From: Pseudaestuariivita sp.
GTDB lineage: Bacteria > Pseudomonadota > Alphaproteobacteria > Rhodobacterales > Rhodobacteraceae
Length of the DNA: 9,529 nucleotides
Direction: 5' to 3'
Assembly: GCA_020629995.1 (NCBI GenBank)
Contig: JAHDCH010000044.1
Location: 1-9,529, forward strand
The notes under the pieces were generated by a model, which saw nothing but the letters and a program-made list of their open reading frames with translations, was not told where the DNA came from and did no database searches. Positions 6,950-9,529 of this stretch are shown piece after piece. The stretch's first letter is position 1. The number at the start of each line of letters is the position of its first letter. The translations under genes and the position numbers were made by a program.

Positions 6950-7699
6950 CTAGATCAGGGCAATCAGCATCCACAGGGCCATGCCGGCCATCATCACGTT
7001 CTCGGTCAGCGACACGAACCCAAGCGGCACGCGGCTGTCGCCGCCGACGCAGGCGCATTTCAGCTGCCGCTTGTCGATATAGACCGCCTTGAACACGCTG
7101 TAGGCACCGATGCTGGCCGCGACCAGCGCGATGGGCGCCGCCAGCCAGATCAGCACCCCTGCCAGCATCAGCAGGCCCGCTCCGGTTTCGATAAAGGGAT
7201 AGACATAGCCGTATCGCACCCAGCGCTGCGCCAGAAGGTCATAGGTCAGGAACATGGTGGCAAAGCGGCCCGGGTCCTGCAGCTTTTGCAAGCCCAGAAG
7301 CACCATCGCGATGGCGATGAAACGTCCCGGCAGCGCCCAGCTGACCGCCTGCGCCTCGGCCAGCCAGCCCACGCACAGCGCCAGCAGCGCGGCCACCGCG
7401 AAAATCGCGATCACCGGACGGTAGGTCTCGCCCTCCTTGTCCTCGGCCACGCCAAACTTTTCGGCCAGCGCGTCGTAGCCGCCGACGCGGGTGCCTCCGA
7501 TAAAGGCCTGCGGCGTGGTCTTGACGCCGTGTTCGGCCTTGAAGGCATCGATCTCGTCCCGGCTGGCCAGGTGTCGGTCGTCCACGCGAAACCCCTGACG
7601 CTCCAGCAGGTCCTTGGCCTTCAACCCGTGCGGACACATGTGATCGGGGGTGACCATGCGGTACAGCACCGCCTCTTTGCCTGATTGCTGCGATGCCAT
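6950..7699 (-). CDS. Glutaredoxin-like domain fused to MauE-like redox membrane domain
   Basis: The 249-residue protein has two parts. Residues about 9-80 are glutaredoxin-like: an active-site segment CPHG (22-25) with a single cysteine, the cis-proline motif TTPQ (61-64) and a late GGY (73-75). Residues about 93-249 are a membrane domain with about four hydrophobic helices and the MauE-family end segment KCACVGG...VPLGFVSLTEN, including a C-x-C pair (C215, C217). MauE is known from methylamine dehydrogenase maturation, where it works with the thioredoxin-like MauD on disulfides. Related domains occur widely outside that pathway, and no other mau gene is visible here. The glutaredoxin part has no signal peptide and so probably faces the cytoplasm, which suggests electrons pass to the membrane C-x-C pair; this is inference. 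The start is backed by GGAG eight bases upstream. The gene is divergent from the exported cysteine-rich protein. Confidence 0.85.
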   Translation of the reverse strand: MASQQSGKEAVLYRMVTPDHMCPHGLKAKDLLERQGFRVDDRHLASRDEIDAFKAEHGVKTTPQAFIGGTRVGGYDALAEKFGVAEDKEGETYRPVIAIFAVAALLALCVGWLAEAQAVSWALPGRFIAIAMVLLGLQKLQDPGRFATMFLTYDLLAQRWVRYGYVYPFIETGAGLLMLAGVLIWLAAPIALVAASIGAYSVFKAVYIDKRQLKCACVGGDSRVPLGFVSLTENVMMAGMALWMLIALI

Positions 7700-7841
7700 C
7701 TTTTCACTCCGTGTCAGGACCTTGTGTTCAGATGGGAGGTTGCGGCGCGGCTGTCAATGTCGCGCCCATGGGCAAAAGGGGCTGACAAACCGCGCGCCTC
7801 CGGCTTAGGCTGTCGGTATTTGAGACTGCCGGACGAATTTC
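7700..7841. promoter_or_regulatory. Divergent promoter region
   Basis: These 142 bases separate the start codons of the glutaredoxin/MauE gene (leftward) and the exported PAN-domain gene (rightward). Leftward, the minus strand has a perfect -35 box TTGACA (7752-7757), but 17 bases further on only a poor -10, CATCTG (7729-7734). Rightward, CTGACA (7782-7787) followed 18 bases later by TAGGCT (7806-7811) is a weak candidate. The pentamer TGTCA occurs at 7712-7716 and 7752-7756 and inverted as TGACA at 7783-7787. A 10-bp palindrome GCCCATGGGC lies at 7764-7773. The rightward gene has only a poor Shine-Dalgarno (GGA, about eight bases before its ATG). No promoter here is certain. Confidence 0.4.
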
Positions 7842-9529
7842 ATGCGCCTTTTTGCCCCCGCCGCCTGCCTTGCCCTTTGCGCGGCTTTTGCCCTGACACT
7901 TCTTGCGGCCCAGCCCGCATCCGCCCAGCAAAGCCGCTGGGCCTTTGCCTCGAACAGCGCCAAGATCTGCGACCGCCGCGACAGCAGCGCCTGCATCACG
8001 CTCAGCTGCGGCGCGGCGGGCAAGATCCTGTTCACCGCGCGCGGCGCCGGGATCAAGCCGGGCAAAGGCCGCCTGACCGTGGACGGACGCACCGTGGGTT
8101 CGGGCAATTTTGGCGGCGGCAAGGGGCGCGCGGCGATCAACATCGGCATCACCGCCAACGCCGACATCCTGTCGGCGATGAAATCCGGCGACCGCCTGTC
8201 CGCCTATCTGGCCGGGCGGTCCCTGACCGTGTCCCTGTCCGGCTCGTCCAAGGCTCTGAATGCGCTGATCGCAGCCTGCACCGGACGCGCCTCTGCGCCG
8301 GCGCCTGCGCCAGCGGCCAAACCGGCCCCTCCGCCCGCAACCAGCTGGGCAGCCTATGAACGGCGGCGGGACGAGCTGACCGTGTCGATGAAGGCCGATC
8401 CGAACCCTCTGTCGGCCTTCACCCGGTCGCGCGATACCGACATCTGGGGCGGCGACATCCGGTCGGGCCTTCAGGACCCGGCCTTGCGCGGCATCCGCGA
8501 AGACGCCTGCGCCCAGCTCTGCCTCGATACCCGGACCTGCGGGGCCTACACCTGGAACGGGCGCGACGGGAATGTGTGTTTTCTGAAAACCGGCGCAGGC
8601 CGCCGCGCCGGGTATCAGGGGGCCACCTCGGGTGTCCTGAAATCGCGTGGCGCGGGTGTGATGCCTCCGCCCACCCGCGGCCCCCTGCCCGTGCAGGACG
8701 AAACCGTCGTCTGGCGCGATGGCGACACCGAGGCGCGCTTTGTCCGCCGCATCCGCAAGGCCGCCGCCCCCATGGCGCGCTCCTGCTCTGCCGAACGGCG
8801 TGACCTGCGCGCTCTGGCCTCGGACATCACGCTGACCTTGCCCCGGGGCGATGTGGCCGCGGGCGGCAGCGTGACGCTGACCTGGTCCGGCAATTCCCTG
8901 GTCGAGCGGATCCCCGTCTGGGTCACCGCCGCCACGCCCGGCTCGGCCCGGTTCTCGGGCGCCGGCTCCATGGCCCTGGGGCCCTCGGCTCCCGCGCCCT
9001 TCGGCATCCGCCATGCCGCGGGGCAGACCCGGGCGATGGTATCGCTCTGGGCTCGGGGCTCGGGCACTTCGGGCGCGATCCGCCTCACGCCTCTGACCGC
9101 CGGACAATTGCCTGTCACCCTGACGTTGCACGCCTACCTGCGCGCCTGCGAGGACGAGGTCGTTCTGTCCCAGCAAAAGGCCACCCTGACGGTCACTCCT
9201 GCACCTGCCGCCCTCGTCGTGGGCACTGCGGGGTCGCGTGCCGACCTGACGCATTACACCACCCTGCCCTGGCTCGACCGGCGCGTTGATGCGGGCGAAA
9301 CGCGCTTTCGCATCACCCACCTGTCGGACGGCACCGAGGTGATCGAACGCGCGGGCCGTGGCGCGCGCCTCTCGCCCACCGGCCGGTTCCTGGCCATCAC
9401 CCATGCGGGCAAGATCGAAATCCTCGACGTGCTGGACGGCACCACTCTTGCCGCCCTCGAAGGCTGGGAGGAAACCTGGGCCGCCGGCGACAGCCTCGTC
9501 TTTGCCAGCCGCGCCCCCTGGGCCGAGGT
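7842..9529 (+). CDS. Exported multidomain protein with PAN/apple domain and propeller-like C-terminal part (partial)
   Basis: The frame is open for 562 codons from ATG 7842 and runs off the right edge. A Sec signal peptide covers residues 1-28 (cut after ASA), so the product is periplasmic or outside. Residues 31-147 form an unrecognised cysteine-containing domain (C43, C51, C56, C146). A proline/alanine linker follows at 152-166. Residues about 193-270 look like a PAN/apple domain: DTDIWGGDIRSG, then C223, C227, C233 in CGAYTW, and C246 in VCFLK. Residues about 328-455 look like a beta-rich, immunoglobulin-like domain. From about 468 onward the text resembles WD40-like propeller blades: RLSPTGRFLAIT (509-520), then KIEILDVLDG (524-533) and a W...GDSLVF strand. 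The mature part holds ten cysteines. PAN domains bind proteins or sugars. The specific function is unknown and the C-terminal domain is not visible. Coding is supported by the signal peptide and domain pattern. Confidence 0.85.
   Translation, partial: MRLFAPAACLALCAAFALTLLAAQPASAQQSRWAFASNSAKICDRRDSSACITLSCGAAGKILFTARGAGIKPGKGRLTVDGRTVGSGNFGGGKGRAAINIGITANADILSAMKSGDRLSAYLAGRSLTVSLSGSSKALNALIAACTGRASAPAPAPAAKPAPPPATSWAAYERRRDELTVSMKADPNPLSAFTRSRDTDIWGGDIRSGLQDPALRGIREDACAQLCLDTRTCGAYTWNGRDGNVCFLKTGAGRRAGYQGATSGVLKSRGAGVMPPPTRGPLPVQDETVVWRDGDTEARFVRRIRKAAAPMARSCSAERRDLRALASDITLTLPRGDVAAGGSVTLTWSGNSLVERIPVWVTAATPGSARFSGAGSMALGPSAPAPFGIRHAAGQTRAMVSLWARGSGTSGAIRLTPLTAGQLPVTLTLHAYLRACEDEVVLSQQKATLTVTPAPAALVVGTAGSRADLTHYTTLPWLDRRVDAGETRFRITHLSDGTEVIERAGRGARLSPTGRFLAITHAGKIEILDVLDGTTLAALEGWEETWAAGDSLVFASRAPWAE

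Noticed and set aside
5558..7684. Very long open frame on the plus strand (about 708 codons) opposite the binding-protein and redox genes
   Set aside because: It lies antisense to two well-recognised genes, its translation is rich in Arg, His and Gln without any domain, and long antisense frames are expected in GC-rich DNA.
7728..9404. Long open frame on the minus strand (about 558 codons) opposite the PAN-domain gene
   Set aside because: Its translation is low-complexity, Gly/Arg/Gln rich and without motifs, while the plus-strand frame has a signal peptide and an ordered cysteine pattern.
1..9529. CRISPR array, tRNA, insertion sequence or attachment site
   Set aside because: No regularly spaced repeats, cloverleaf-like segment, transposase motifs or flanking direct repeats were seen on either strand.

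Overview
The window is very GC-rich (about two thirds or more by eye) with strong G/C preference at third codon positions. Its genes look like those of an alphaproteobacterium, most likely of the Rhodobacterales (Roseobacter/Paracoccus type). This placement is inferred from protein style and intergenic sequence, not from any marker gene. The window reads as chromosomal: no transposase, integrase, CRISPR array, tRNA or rRNA was seen.

Layout. (1) 2-1534 (+): the C-terminal half of a SbcC-type repair nuclease ATPase, cut by the left edge exactly at its zinc hook and followed by a good intrinsic terminator. (2) 1619-6808 (-): a six-gene operon, in transcription order a LivK-type periplasmic binding protein, a LysE/RhtB-type exporter, LivH, LivM, LivG and LivF. 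The last five genes are welded together by 4-base or 8-base stop/start overlaps. The only gap in the operon (98 bases after the binding-protein gene) holds two GC-rich stem-loops. (3) 6950-7699 (-): a glutaredoxin-like domain fused to a MauE-like membrane domain, ending in an inverted-repeat structure that separates it from the transporter operon. (4) 7700-7841: a 142-base divergent promoter region. (5) 7842 to beyond the right edge (+): an exported, cysteine-rich, multidomain protein with a PAN/apple domain and what looks like the start of a WD40-like beta-propeller. It has no stop codon in the window.

How it works together. The operon encodes a complete high-affinity ABC importer of the branched-chain amino acid (HAAT) family: one binding protein, two permeases and two ATPases. 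An amino-acid exporter gene is embedded in it and translationally coupled to the first permease. The substrate cannot be fixed from sequence, because this binding-protein family also contains aromatic-acid, amide and urea binders. The redox membrane protein and the cysteine-rich exported protein are divergent neighbours, which raises the untested idea that the first helps oxidise or maintain the second.

Nothing here is clearly a new system. The best leads are the exported PAN/propeller protein with its divergent redox partner, and the exporter inside an importer operon.
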